Below are positions 7,302-16,791 of a DNA stretch of 64,000 bases, piece after piece. Source of the DNA: Eubacterium sp. MSJ-33. GTDB lineage: Bacteria; Bacillota; Clostridia; Lachnospirales; Lachnospiraceae. The stretch is from NCBI RefSeq assembly GCF_022174665.1, contig NZ_CP076562.1:188001-252000 (forward strand), written 5' to 3'. The notes under the pieces were generated by a model that saw only the letters and a list, made by a program, of their open reading frames with translations, was not told the DNA's origin and did no database searches. Numbering within the stretch: the stretch's first letter is position 1; every line of letters starts with the position of its first letter. The translations under genes and the position numbers were made by a program.

Positions 7302-8942
7302 ATGGCAAAAAGCAATAAAGTGTTATCCATTGATATCACAAACGAAAGTATTACAATTATTGAGCTGACTGCTTCAGCAAAAAAGCAGACGATGATTCAC
7401 AATATCATCATTTTTGAAACACCGGAGGATTCCTATGAGGACGGTGTATTGAAGGAGCCGGAGAAGATTGCAGAGGCAATCACACAGCAGCTTGCGGCTC
7501 GCGGTATCAACAATAAGAATGCAATCTTTGTTCTTTCATCTACGAAGATCGTGAACAGAGAGGTTATGATACCATTTGTTCCGGAGAAAAAGATCAGAGG
7601 AATTATCAATTCAAACTCATCCGAGTATTTCCCTGTAAATATAGAAGATTATATCGTGTCTCATTCTGTACTTGAGACAGTGACAGATGAAGAAAATAAC
7701 AAACAGCTTCGTGTACTTGCAGTTGCAGCACCGGAGCATATGGTGAAGTCTTATTATGACTTAGGCCAGATGGCTGGATTAAATGTCGTTGCACTTGATT
7801 ATATCGGAAATGCAATGCTTCAGCTCATCAAGACACAGACAAACCAGAATACAACGACAATGGTTATCCAGCTCGGCAGCGAGAGCACGGTATTGAATAT
7901 CGTACAGGGTGACAATCTGTTGTTACAGAGAACAGTTCCATATGGTACAAACTCTGTAGTGAATGTCGTGATGGACGATAAGGGCGTCGATGCAACAACC
8001 GCTATGACATTGCTTCAGAACGATCGTTTGATCACCGTTGATTTCGATGACAATGAAGTGACCGGTGCATTCCGTTACCTGATTAACAATATCGGACGTG
8101 TTATGGACTTTTATGCATCGAAGAATCCGGATAAGCCGATTGAGGATGTGTTCCTGACCGGTGATGGTGCGTTAATCCGCGGTATTGACGGATTATTCAA
8201 GGTACAGTTAAATGTCAGCACACGTATCATGGATACACTTTATAATATCAAGTTTGATCCAAGTATTGATTTGAAGGTATACAATCCGGTATATCTTGTA
8301 ACTCCGATTGGAGCTGCGTTTGATCCAATGGGATTTGCACTTGCAGATGCCGGTACACAGACAACCAAGTCAGAGGGAAGTATCGCTCCTTTTGTAGCAC
8401 TTGTTGCGATTGCGGCAATTGGTGCAGCCGGTATGGCATTTTACTCTATCAACAAGAAGAATACCGTGACAGAGAAGAAGAATCAGTTAGAGGCAGATAT
8501 CGCAAGAGTCAGTGATATCGAGCAGATTATCAATGATTATAATGATGCAGAAGCAAAGTACAATGATATTGAGTCTATGTACTATACAACTTATGTATTA
8601 AATGAGAATGCAAGACAGTTTATCAGTGAATTAGAGGAGAAGATGCCTTCTGAGATTACAATCAGCAGTTTCTCCACATCTGATTCCGGTGTGACACTTC
8701 CATGTACATCTACCAGCTATGATGCAATCGCAGATTTCATTATGCAGTTGAAGACGATTGATTGTGTGGATAATGCATATGTGGCATCTATTTCGAAGTC
8801 AGAGGATGAGAGTGGACAGTTAACATATACATTCTCAGTATCTGTAAACTATGTACCGATGATGCAGGATCCGGCAGCAGAAGATACATCTGCTGATGGA
8901 CAGACAGAAAATGTAGAAGAAGATTCTACAGAAGCAGAGTAA
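7302..8942 (+). CDS. pilM: PilM-PilN fusion, type IV pilus alignment subcomplex
   Basis: The 546 residues join two proteins that are separate in most Gram-negatives. Residues 1 to about 345 are an actin-like PilM, with KVLSIDITNESITIIEL at the start and a nucleotide-binding fold. Residues 361-383 are a transmembrane helix, followed by a coiled coil (about 390-430) and a ferredoxin-like PilN domain (MPSEITISSFS), then an acidic Ser/Thr tail. The natural order PilM-then-PilN is kept, so the protein tethers PilM to the membrane directly. It sits 22 bases before the pilO-like gene. The PilM part is near certain and the PilN part is based on topology and the MPSEITI signature. Confidence 0.88.
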   Translation: MAKSNKVLSIDITNESITIIELTASAKKQTMIHNIIIFETPEDSYEDGVLKEPEKIAEAITQQLAARGINNKNAIFVLSSTKIVNREVMIPFVPEKKIRGIINSNSSEYFPVNIEDYIVSHSVLETVTDEENNKQLRVLAVAAPEHMVKSYYDLGQMAGLNVVALDYIGNAMLQLIKTQTNQNTTTMVIQLGSESTVLNIVQGDNLLLQRTVPYGTNSVVNVVMDDKGVDATTAMTLLQNDRLITVDFDDNEVTGAFRYLINNIGRVMDFYASKNPDKPIEDVFLTGDGALIRGIDGLFKVQLNVSTRIMDTLYNIKFDPSIDLKVYNPVYLVTPIGAAFDPMGFALADAGTQTTKSEGSIAPFVALVAIAAIGAAGMAFYSINKKNTVTEKKNQLEADIARVSDIEQIINDYNDAEAKYNDIESMYYTTYVLNENARQFISELEEKMPSEITISSFSTSDSGVTLPCTSTSYDAIADFIMQLKTIDCVDNAYVASISKSEDESGQLTYTFSVSVNYVPMMQDPAAEDTSADGQTENVEEDSTEAE

Positions 8943-8964
8943 GAGCAAGGGAGGAACGGAGATT

Positions 8965-10104
8965 ATGAAATTAAGCAAGAGTAATATTAAGATATTATTG
9001 TTTATCGCAGCTGCTGCCATTCTTGGCCTTACATATCTGTATGTATTTAAGGATAATATGAGCACAGCGGATTCGATTCAGTCAGAGGTAGATACGTTAC
9101 AGGCAAGATATGATGATCTGATGGCAAAACAGCAGGATCGTGAGATGTATGAGGAAAAGACAAAGGAATTCAATGAGAAGTTCGAAGAGAGACTGGCATA
9201 CTTCCCTGCAAACTTAGATCAGGAAGTATCAGTTATGTTCGTAAAAGGCCTGACAAAAGATCAGGGCAATCTTCAGTTTGATGTGAATTCTGTAGGACTT
9301 GGACAGCCACAGACATTTTACAGCTTAAGCGCGGCTGCGGCTGCGGATGTAGCGTCTGGTGAGACGACAGACACATCGAATGATACAGCGATTGCCGGTG
9401 GTTATGAGTGTATGACAGCAGCATTTCCTCTTTCTTATGAAGGATCATATGAAGGCTTGAAGGATTTCATCGATTATATCGCGTCATACAAATATCGTAT
9501 GAATATCTCATCTTTCAGTATCGCATACAATGCATCTGATGATACATATTCCGGATCTATCGCTCTGAATGCATACTGTATTACAGGCGCTGACAGAGAA
9601 GGCGGACTTGTAGATGTCGATGTGAATGTTCCTGAGGGAGTATCTAATATCTTCCTTGGTGGAGAAGGTGCAGCTACTGTAACAACATCCAGCCATGATG
9701 GAGATCAGGGTGAGGGTATTGCAAGCAAGCATGATATCCAGATTTCTTTGAACAATGCAAATGCAGACAGCACAGATGGTATCATCGTAAGTGCAGGAAG
9801 CAATAAAGTAAGCTCTACAGCAAACAGCGTAGAGAAGGTTGATCTTTCTATCAAGGAAGAAGATGGAAAGAATATGGTAGAAGTAAAGCTTGGTGATGAT
9901 TCTTATTCATTCGAGCTTACAGATAAGGAACTTGCGATCTATGTAGAGTCTAACGACCGCGTAGACAGTGATGATAAGAATGGTGTGAAGTTAAATGTGA
10001 CAAACGATACAGATGTTCCTGTATATGTGAAGGTCGCAGGTGATGATTCAGACGCTCCTAGATTTGCCTTAGGCAGCAAGACAGGTACTGTTAAGGTATA
10101 CTAA
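8965..10104 (+). CDS. pilO: PilO-like pilus assembly protein with extra C-terminal domain
   Basis: This 379-residue protein has a cytoplasmic start of about nine residues, one transmembrane helix (ILLFIAAAAILGLTYLYVF), a coiled coil rich in Glu/Gln and a PilO-like domain. Order and topology after PilM-PilN identify it as PilO, which pairs with PilN to align the platform and pilus. PilO proteins are usually near 200 residues; here about 150 additional acidic, beta-rich residues follow (from about 225). That added domain lies outside the membrane and is unrecognised. No PilP or secretin gene follows, as expected for a cell without an outer membrane. Confidence 0.78.
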   Translation: MKLSKSNIKILLFIAAAAILGLTYLYVFKDNMSTADSIQSEVDTLQARYDDLMAKQQDREMYEEKTKEFNEKFEERLAYFPANLDQEVSVMFVKGLTKDQGNLQFDVNSVGLGQPQTFYSLSAAAAADVASGETTDTSNDTAIAGGYECMTAAFPLSYEGSYEGLKDFIDYIASYKYRMNISSFSIAYNASDDTYSGSIALNAYCITGADREGGLVDVDVNVPEGVSNIFLGGEGAATVTTSSHDGDQGEGIASKHDIQISLNNANADSTDGIIVSAGSNKVSSTANSVEKVDLSIKEEDGKNMVEVKLGDDSYSFELTDKELAIYVESNDRVDSDDKNGVKLNVTNDTDVPVYVKVAGDDSDAPRFALGSKTGTVKVY

Positions 10105-10119
10105 GAGAGGGTGAGGTTT

Positions 10120-11955
10120 ATGGCAAAAACAAATAATAAGGGTTTCAGTTTGATTGAAATCGTCATAGCAGTTGCCATATTGTCAATCCTTTTGACTCCG
10201 ATTATCAGACAGTTTGCCAACACAATGGAGACCAGCCGGAAGGCGAAGGCTCTCCAGGAGGCAAACGAGACAGCATCCTATGAGATAGAGGAGTTCCAGA
10301 GTCTGTCGAAGAAAGAACTTGATAAGACATACGATGCGGGCGGGACGGCAGGTGCTACAAGCGTAGTTGAGTATAAGAAGACAGCAAAGCTTGTAGACAA
10401 GAATGGACAGCCAATCATGAATGGAACTTCCGAGGCGGAAGTAGATTATACGATTTATCAGTATAATCTGGAAGACAGTAAGATTGGAGCAAAAAATGAT
10501 GTGTATTCCAATACTGTAATGTTAGATGATCTTTCTCTTCAGATTCGAAGCTTTGGAGGAGAAACGGCACCGAAGCATTACAAGATTGCATATGGATTGA
10601 CGAAGACAGATCTGTCGGGCAATGAGGCGTTTAATGATTTTGTAATTACAAACGAAGGTGCTGCTGTAGAGTATGATGCAGATAACCATGTAACGAAGAT
10701 TGTCTGCACAGACAAGAATAATGATAGTGCAAAAACAGATGTTGCATATATCCAGAACCCGAACACGGTAAATTTGGGAAATATGCATGATCTGGATAAG
10801 ACTAAGATGGCTTTGATTCTTGGCAGTACATCCAGCTATGATTCAGAAGCATATGCGACTTTGTTCTCGAAGGCGATGGATCATCTGAAGACACTTGACC
10901 GTGATTCCTGGGAACAGGCGTTGTTGAATGTCGATAGTGAGTCTATCTTATCGCAGGATGCCTTGACATCGAAGCGTATGATTAAGATTTATGCGGATCA
11001 GCCGGATGCATCGAAGAACGATTATGTTGTGAAAGTAGATGTATATTACATCTACAAGTACAGCCTGACTGTAACTCCGAAGGATGAAAATGGAAATCCA
11101 CTCCCATCAATTACGAAGGCGTATACGGATATGATTACATATACGATATATAGCCAGAAGTTCACGAATATGGAGAAGGCACCGGAGATTTACTTTGAGT
11201 ATCAGCCATATTGTCTGAGTGGAGATACGAATGAAAGTAATATCGACGAAGTGACTTATCAGGCAGATGATTATATCATGTTTGATAATTATGTCGATGA
11301 GTGTAAGCTGTATCTGTACAAGCCGTATAAAGATCAGATGAATTCAGATGCACCGGATGCAGATGGTAGTGTAATAAATGATGACAATAAAAACCAGTAT
11401 AAGGATTATGATCAGGCGAAAGCAAATGGGTTCAATTATTATACAAATCGGTCTGACAGCAAGAAAAAAGTAACGATTCATCTGGCAAGTAAGACAGCAA
11501 ACAGTAAAGTAACGTTTGATGAAGATGGCAATTACGAAAGTGATAATACAACAAAACGTGTATACATCTACACGAACTTTGCAACGGAAAACGACATAAA
11601 AGGATACAGAGAAGGCGTGGCAAGTTATAAGGGTGAATCTTGTCAGTTTGTATCCGATGATTTTGGCGATGAGTTCAAGTTCGTCAGAGGTGAAAAAGAT
11701 CCTGTAGATAAAAATGTGGATGAATTATCTGCAGTATATAAAAAGGAAGCGTTGGGAAATGTATATACTACCTCTGTTAAGCAGAGTGATGGCAATTATA
11801 AAGATTGTGATCCGGAAGATGCAGAAAGCATCCTGCGTACGATCAGTGATGATAAGCGTGAGGAAGAACGTCTGTATACAGTCACGGTAGTCTTACGACC
11901 TAACAGTAACGCATTAAACACAATACGATTATCTGGAGCAAAGGGGGCTAATTAG
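10120..11955 (+). CDS. Large minor prepilin, PilV/GspI-like N-terminus
   Basis: The 611-residue protein starts MAKTNNKG then FSLIEIVIAVAILSILLTP: a class III leader with cleavage after Gly and the +5 Glu. Start at ATG 10120 was chosen over GTG 10111 because GAGAGGGTGAGG precedes it. The rest is Asp/Lys/Tyr-rich with no recognised domain, and is far longer than usual minor pilins (150-200 residues). Together with the next three genes it forms a set ordered like the PilV-PilX-FimT/PilW priming complex. Function as an initiation or tip subunit is inferred from that. Confidence 0.8.
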   Translation: MAKTNNKGFSLIEIVIAVAILSILLTPIIRQFANTMETSRKAKALQEANETASYEIEEFQSLSKKELDKTYDAGGTAGATSVVEYKKTAKLVDKNGQPIMNGTSEAEVDYTIYQYNLEDSKIGAKNDVYSNTVMLDDLSLQIRSFGGETAPKHYKIAYGLTKTDLSGNEAFNDFVITNEGAAVEYDADNHVTKIVCTDKNNDSAKTDVAYIQNPNTVNLGNMHDLDKTKMALILGSTSSYDSEAYATLFSKAMDHLKTLDRDSWEQALLNVDSESILSQDALTSKRMIKIYADQPDASKNDYVVKVDVYYIYKYSLTVTPKDENGNPLPSITKAYTDMITYTIYSQKFTNMEKAPEIYFEYQPYCLSGDTNESNIDEVTYQADDYIMFDNYVDECKLYLYKPYKDQMNSDAPDADGSVINDDNKNQYKDYDQAKANGFNYYTNRSDSKKKVTIHLASKTANSKVTFDEDGNYESDNTTKRVYIYTNFATENDIKGYREGVASYKGESCQFVSDDFGDEFKFVRGEKDPVDKNVDELSAVYKKEALGNVYTTSVKQSDGNYKDCDPEDAESILRTISDDKREEERLYTVTVVLRPNSNALNTIRLSGAKGAN

Positions 11956-14900
11956 TTGAAAAAATTGAAGAAATTATTCAGAAAACTAAAAAGTAATGCT
12001 GGTTCCAGTATCATCATGGTCATTGTGTCAGTTGCATTTATTGGAATTATTGTTGGCGCATTGCTTTCAGCAGCGGTTTTGTCTTACAGACTGAAGCTGC
12101 AGGATTTGAATTCAAAGGAGAATTTCTACTATGTAGAGCAGGCGATGAATGAGATCTATGCCGGTGTGGGAACACAGACGGTAAAAGATTTGCAGGATGC
12201 TTACCTGTATACGGTTGAGAACATGGTAGAATATGACCTTGGTAAGAGCCGTTATGTGACAAAATCTCAGGATGAGGCACAGGAGATGTTCGCTGAGAGA
12301 TTCTACAACAATCTGAAGGTAAATCCGTTCTTCCAGAACAAAAGTGATACTGCAAAACTTGGCAAGCTGCTTGCTTCTTATATATCAAATGAGACAGTTG
12401 TCCTCGATCCGGCAAGACTGCAGGTTGTTGATTATAAGAATGATAAAGGCAAGGTAGTCGGTATGATTATACAGAATGTCAAGGTGAGCCGGACGCAGGA
12501 GTATAATCGAAACAGTGCGGGTGGCACGTATACACAGAGTATTACAACAGATATCGTAATCGGTGATCCGGATTTCAAGGTGTTATTCGATGCAATTAAG
12601 GATGATGATCCGAATATCTTGAAATATTCTCTGGTTGCAGATATGGGAGTCTATGTAGATCAGAAGGCGACACCACTTACGGTTGCCGGAAATATCTATG
12701 CGGCATCAGATTACTACAATAAACAGTACAATGTTTCCACATGGGATAGTGAAGCTGCAGAGACTTATAAAGATAAGTACAAGAATGATAAAGACCAGTA
12801 TATTGTAAAAGATGCAGATGGAAAATCAAAATATTATAAGCTTGGTGCAGATGGAAAACCTATTGTTGATAAAGATAATAAAATGACTCCGGTAGGATTA
12901 TCAGAGGTGTATACACATGGCGCTGTTACATCCAAGAGTGCATTGGTGGATAAACCGGGCGCAGGAAATACTTATTACAATGTGGAGATGAAAAAGCAAG
13001 AGGATACAACGGACATAACACAGAAAGAGTATTACGATGGAGAGAATATGAAGAGTAAATACTCCGGTTTCTATGTGAATGGTTCTCAGGTATCCATCGT
13101 TGCAGATACAGTAATCGTACCAGGTATGGTGGCTGTTGTGGATAAAGGTTCGTTGTCTGTCTATGGTAGAAGCGGAAGTAAGACAACACAGACAGAAGTG
13201 TGGACAGATGGTATCGTATTAGATGGCTACAGCACAATCATCCATGCATCTAAAGAGGGTGAAAAAGATACGTATAAAGGTGCGGAAGCAATCTTCAAGG
13301 CTGATCTGTATGTGAAGGATGATACAGAAGTAAACGCCGCAGGCGCAACATTCCAGTTAGCCGGTAATTACTATGGCTATGGAGACAGCACAGAGAAAGA
13401 TGCCAGAAAGTTCACAAGCCTTGTAAATACTGATAATTTCCAGGTGGATGTTACAACAAAAACAGAAGATGGAAAAACCACAACGACGAAAGAAAATCGT
13501 GGACATTATAACAGTAGTGCAATCATCGTGAACGGTGAACAGTCTACGTTGAACTTGCGTCAGACACAGAACTTGTTCCTTGCAGGACGTACATACATTG
13601 AACTGTCAAAGGATGTAAACAGAGAGGCAGGTAAGGCAGTTGCATATGATGAGAACGGAAATGTAAAGACAACACCTGCACTTAATGAGGATGGAACCGA
13701 AAAGAAGGATGCAGAAGGAAAAACAGTACTTGAGACAGCGTATGAAGATGCGTTGATATCAACGTATCAGTATCATCCAACGGATTTCAATCCGGAAGCA
13801 ACCGCAGAAGAACGTAAAAACAACGAGAATAAGACAACGATTCGGGACTATAAGACAGGTGAGAGTATCTCTATCAAGAGTAACCAGCAGGCATATATTC
13901 CGGTTACATATAAGGGAACTCCGGCTTTAGCGAAGGATACATCCGGCAAATCACTTGGTTACTATGAAGCTGAATTATCTCCATCTGTAAATAAGAGTAC
14001 ATTGTTTGAGAAGTATTTCCCGGATAGTGTATTCCATGGAAAGGTTCCATGTATCTTACAGGAAGTATCAGGTAAACGATATTATTATTATGATTTCGAA
14101 AGAGCCTATAATTCTGTGAAAGATTCTGTGGATACCGATTTATATCCTTCTGCACAGTATTTTGCGGCAGGATTTATTCAGGATTACACAGCAGAACTGA
14201 ATAATAAGAAGAGTGCGATTGCACAGTATCTGGTAAATATCGGAGATTATGAAGATTTCGATGCGGGTGATATTATTCTCCCGGATGTAAAAAATAATGA
14301 TAAGGTAAACATCTTCTCAAGTGGTGCAATCACCGCAAAGGAAAATACAACCTTTAGCATTGTCAGAGCAGATGAAAATAAGAAGAACGAGAATGGGCAG
14401 GTTGTTGGAAATGTTATGAATGCACTTTTGACATCGGATGGATTGAAAAATCAGGATTATGTAAAGGATATTACGAAGGCTGACGATCAGTATGTGACAG
14501 CAGCGCAGTTATCCGATAAGCTTGATATGGAATATATCTATATGAAGTGGAATCTTGGCCATTACAGAACAGATGTCGATGCTACGACACTTACCAATAA
14601 TGATACTGAAAAAAAGTACATTCAGGATATGGTAAACAGTCAGGATTTCGGTGAAGAAAATCTTACGCCGATTAACAAGTTCCTTGATATGTCATTGATT
14701 ACGGACAGTACAAATATCATGCCGGAATTTGCTAATAATTCTACAGGTGATGCCGATAAGGATAAGGTACATGTATTGAATCTGGCATCCGGTTATTCGG
14801 TTTGGGTCAGCAATGATGATGTAGTTATCTCTTCTAAGACAGATGACAAGGGTAAGGTTCGTGGTATAGTAGTGACAAAGGGAAATGTCTACTTCGATGA

Positions 14901-15201
14901 TACAGTGACAGATTTTGAAGGTATGATTGTAGCGGGCGGTAAGATCTACATCAACTCGAACGTGAAGACGATTTCATCAAATGCAGAGTTATGTCGTACC
15001 ATTCTTCGTGAGTGTATGTTGAGCGAAGGTGAGACAAACAACGGTAAGAATGCGAAATTCCTGCTTTCCCTCTTCCGTGGATATTCACCGGATAGTACAG
15101 GATCATCAAGCGGAACAGATAACGGAGATTTGAAGACAATCGATATGATTGATTATACGGATGTATGTAGTTTCGCTAACTGGATGAAGAATGTAGAATA
15201 A
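11956..15201 (+). CDS. Giant PilX-like single-pass pilus protein
   Basis: This 1081-residue protein begins with TTG directly after the preceding TAG, so translation is probably coupled; AAGGGGG lies nine bases upstream. The N-terminus is basic, then GSSIIMVIVSVAFIGIIVGA, a hydrophobic helix like that of PilX/GspK proteins, which often lack a standard leader. No clear KG|F cleavage site is seen (NAG before SSII could serve). The body is long and Lys/Asp/Thr-rich. Near the C-terminus a stretch with GNVYFDDTVTDFEGMIVAGG resembles beta-helical polymer-forming repeats. PilX proteins are normally below 250 residues. The role in the pilus tip complex is inferred from position. Confidence 0.65.
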   Translation: MKKLKKLFRKLKSNAGSSIIMVIVSVAFIGIIVGALLSAAVLSYRLKLQDLNSKENFYYVEQAMNEIYAGVGTQTVKDLQDAYLYTVENMVEYDLGKSRYVTKSQDEAQEMFAERFYNNLKVNPFFQNKSDTAKLGKLLASYISNETVVLDPARLQVVDYKNDKGKVVGMIIQNVKVSRTQEYNRNSAGGTYTQSITTDIVIGDPDFKVLFDAIKDDDPNILKYSLVADMGVYVDQKATPLTVAGNIYAASDYYNKQYNVSTWDSEAAETYKDKYKNDKDQYIVKDADGKSKYYKLGADGKPIVDKDNKMTPVGLSEVYTHGAVTSKSALVDKPGAGNTYYNVEMKKQEDTTDITQKEYYDGENMKSKYSGFYVNGSQVSIVADTVIVPGMVAVVDKGSLSVYGRSGSKTTQTEVWTDGIVLDGYSTIIHASKEGEKDTYKGAEAIFKADLYVKDDTEVNAAGATFQLAGNYYGYGDSTEKDARKFTSLVNTDNFQVDVTTKTEDGKTTTTKENRGHYNSSAIIVNGEQSTLNLRQTQNLFLAGRTYIELSKDVNREAGKAVAYDENGNVKTTPALNEDGTEKKDAEGKTVLETAYEDALISTYQYHPTDFNPEATAEERKNNENKTTIRDYKTGESISIKSNQQAYIPVTYKGTPALAKDTSGKSLGYYEAELSPSVNKSTLFEKYFPDSVFHGKVPCILQEVSGKRYYYYDFERAYNSVKDSVDTDLYPSAQYFAAGFIQDYTAELNNKKSAIAQYLVNIGDYEDFDAGDIILPDVKNNDKVNIFSSGAITAKENTTFSIVRADENKKNENGQVVGNVMNALLTSDGLKNQDYVKDITKADDQYVTAAQLSDKLDMEYIYMKWNLGHYRTDVDATTLTNNDTEKKYIQDMVNSQDFGEENLTPINKFLDMSLITDSTNIMPEFANNSTGDADKDKVHVLNLASGYSVWVSNDDVVISSKTDDKGKVRGIVVTKGNVYFDDTVTDFEGMIVAGGKIYINSNVKTISSNAELCRTILRECMLSEGETNNGKNAKFLLSLFRGYSPDSTGSSSGTDNGDLKTIDMIDYTDVCSFANWMKNVE

Positions 15202-15211
15202 GAGGTGGCCT

Positions 15212-15814
15212 ATGGAGAAGAGAAGATTTATGAGAGAAAATAAAGGCTACACGCTGATAGAGATGATTATTGTGATTGCAATCGTGGCAGTTCTGACAGG
15301 AGCTGCCATGGTGACAATCTCGATTATTCATAGTGCGAAGGCAAAAGAAGCATCCAGTACCTTGGAGGATGCACTTGGTGAAGCACAGATGAACGCAAAA
15401 GGCAAGATGTGCGTGGCAGTTGATCCCGCAGATCCAAGCGCAGGGAAGAAACAGCAGCCGGATTACAGATTTGCGTTATGCGTCTACAAAAGTGGATCCA
15501 AGTATTATGTAAAGAAGGGTTATTATTTCGGTAACGGTGCGGATATAACGGCGGAAGGAAGCTATGATTTCCCGGCAGATGAGAATGTCGGCAGTGGAAA
15601 GGGCACATCCTTTTCTGCGTATGTCAAGGTTACATATGTAGATGATGCCGGAACCGAACGTGAGATTGCAGACAGTACACCGGTCTATATTATCTATGAC
15701 AGACAGGGAATGTGTACGGCAGGTTATGGAAAGTTCAAATTCTATAAATCAAATAAAAATGTGTTGATATCAACTGTTTCGCTCAATAAGAACGGCAGTT
15801 ATTCATCCAATTAA
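15212..15814 (+). CDS. Minor prepilin, GspH/FimT-like
   Basis: The 200-residue protein has leader MEKRRFMRENKG and then YTLIEMIIVIAIVAVLTGAA, so cleavage leaves an N-terminal Tyr with Glu at +5. The first helix continues with a Lys/Ala/Ser segment typical of GspH/FimT. The globular half is about 140 residues with one Cys pair region and no known domain. GAGG is placed six bases before ATG 15212; ATG 15230 would give a shorter leader and cannot be excluded. It is ten bases after the giant PilX-like gene. Confidence 0.85.
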   Translation: MEKRRFMRENKGYTLIEMIIVIAIVAVLTGAAMVTISIIHSAKAKEASSTLEDALGEAQMNAKGKMCVAVDPADPSAGKKQQPDYRFALCVYKSGSKYYVKKGYYFGNGADITAEGSYDFPADENVGSGKGTSFSAYVKVTYVDDAGTEREIADSTPVYIIYDRQGMCTAGYGKFKFYKSNKNVLISTVSLNKNGSYSSN

Positions 15815-15831
15815 TATGGGGAGGCGTGAAG

Positions 15832-16776
15832 ATGAGAAAAAAGATAAAACAAAATAGCGGCTTCTCCCTGATAGAGTTGATCATAGCCATAGCGGTACTT
15901 GCATTTTTGATGCTGGCGGTTTCATCTTTTATGGGGTCAAGCGTGATGTCTTCGAAGAAAGCAAAAGTGGATGTCCGAATGCAGACACAAGCGCAGGAGA
16001 CATATAGCTTGATTACAGATTCCATTATGCAGGCATCAAATATTTTGCTTGTAGGATATCGGGCTGACGATGACAGTCTGATAACGTTCTCTGGATATGA
16101 AGACGATGGAAAAGAGACAAGCGCATCTCTGAGGAAGATATATTATGTCAGAGATGAAGAGACAAAAAATGATCTGACAGACGCTATGAAGAGCATGAAA
16201 ACAAAACAGTATTATGGGTTGACGAATGCAGATGTATTAACCGAGGATAATGTGAAGCTGTTCAGTGAGTTAAGTGAGAGTGATAAAGTATATGTATCGT
16301 ATCTGAGAATCGAAAGTTCGGTTCCAATCGATATGAATCAGGTAACCGGAGCAAGTTTGGATTCGAATGATCAGACATTGACAAATGCGATTACCGGCAC
16401 AGATACACAAGTCACATATACATTGAATGGCTCTAAGAAAGTCTATAGTACAAATGATACATTAGTATCTACCTTCTATTTTGAAGGAAATAATCTGTAT
16501 TACAGCAGAAAATATGCATTTATGGATAAGCTGAATGATACAGTGGATATGACAAGCACATCTTCAAAACAGTCGCATCTGTACAATAAGTATTTCTCTT
16601 ATCGGACAGGAAAAGAAGGTGCGAACGATGTGGAAGTATCAGGATGTGTTGCAACCGTAAACGCAAAAGATAAGACAATTGGAATTGATCTGTTTTACAA
16701 CCAGTCCAGCATGACATATACAACGATTGGACGAATCAATCCAAGAAATTCTTTTGTGTTAGTACCAAGAAAGTAA
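15832..16776 (+). CDS. Minor prepilin, PilW/GspJ-like
   Basis: This 314-residue prepilin begins MRKKIKQNSG then FSLIELIIAIAVLAFLML, with Gly before Phe and Glu at +5. Start ATG 15832 was preferred to GTG 15826 because GGGGAGG sits seven bases upstream. Conserved features of PilW/GspJ are the size and the QTQAQETYSLITDSIMQAS segment after the hydrophobic helix. It is the last prepilin and lies 15 bases before the giant exported protein, paralleling PilW next to PilX-PilY1 in Pseudomonas. Confidence 0.82.
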   Translation: MRKKIKQNSGFSLIELIIAIAVLAFLMLAVSSFMGSSVMSSKKAKVDVRMQTQAQETYSLITDSIMQASNILLVGYRADDDSLITFSGYEDDGKETSASLRKIYYVRDEETKNDLTDAMKSMKTKQYYGLTNADVLTEDNVKLFSELSESDKVYVSYLRIESSVPIDMNQVTGASLDSNDQTLTNAITGTDTQVTYTLNGSKKVYSTNDTLVSTFYFEGNNLYYSRKYAFMDKLNDTVDMTSTSSKQSHLYNKYFSYRTGKEGANDVEVSGCVATVNAKDKTIGIDLFYNQSSMTYTTIGRINPRNSFVLVPRK

Positions 16777-16791
16777 GGAGGAGGAAAGAAC

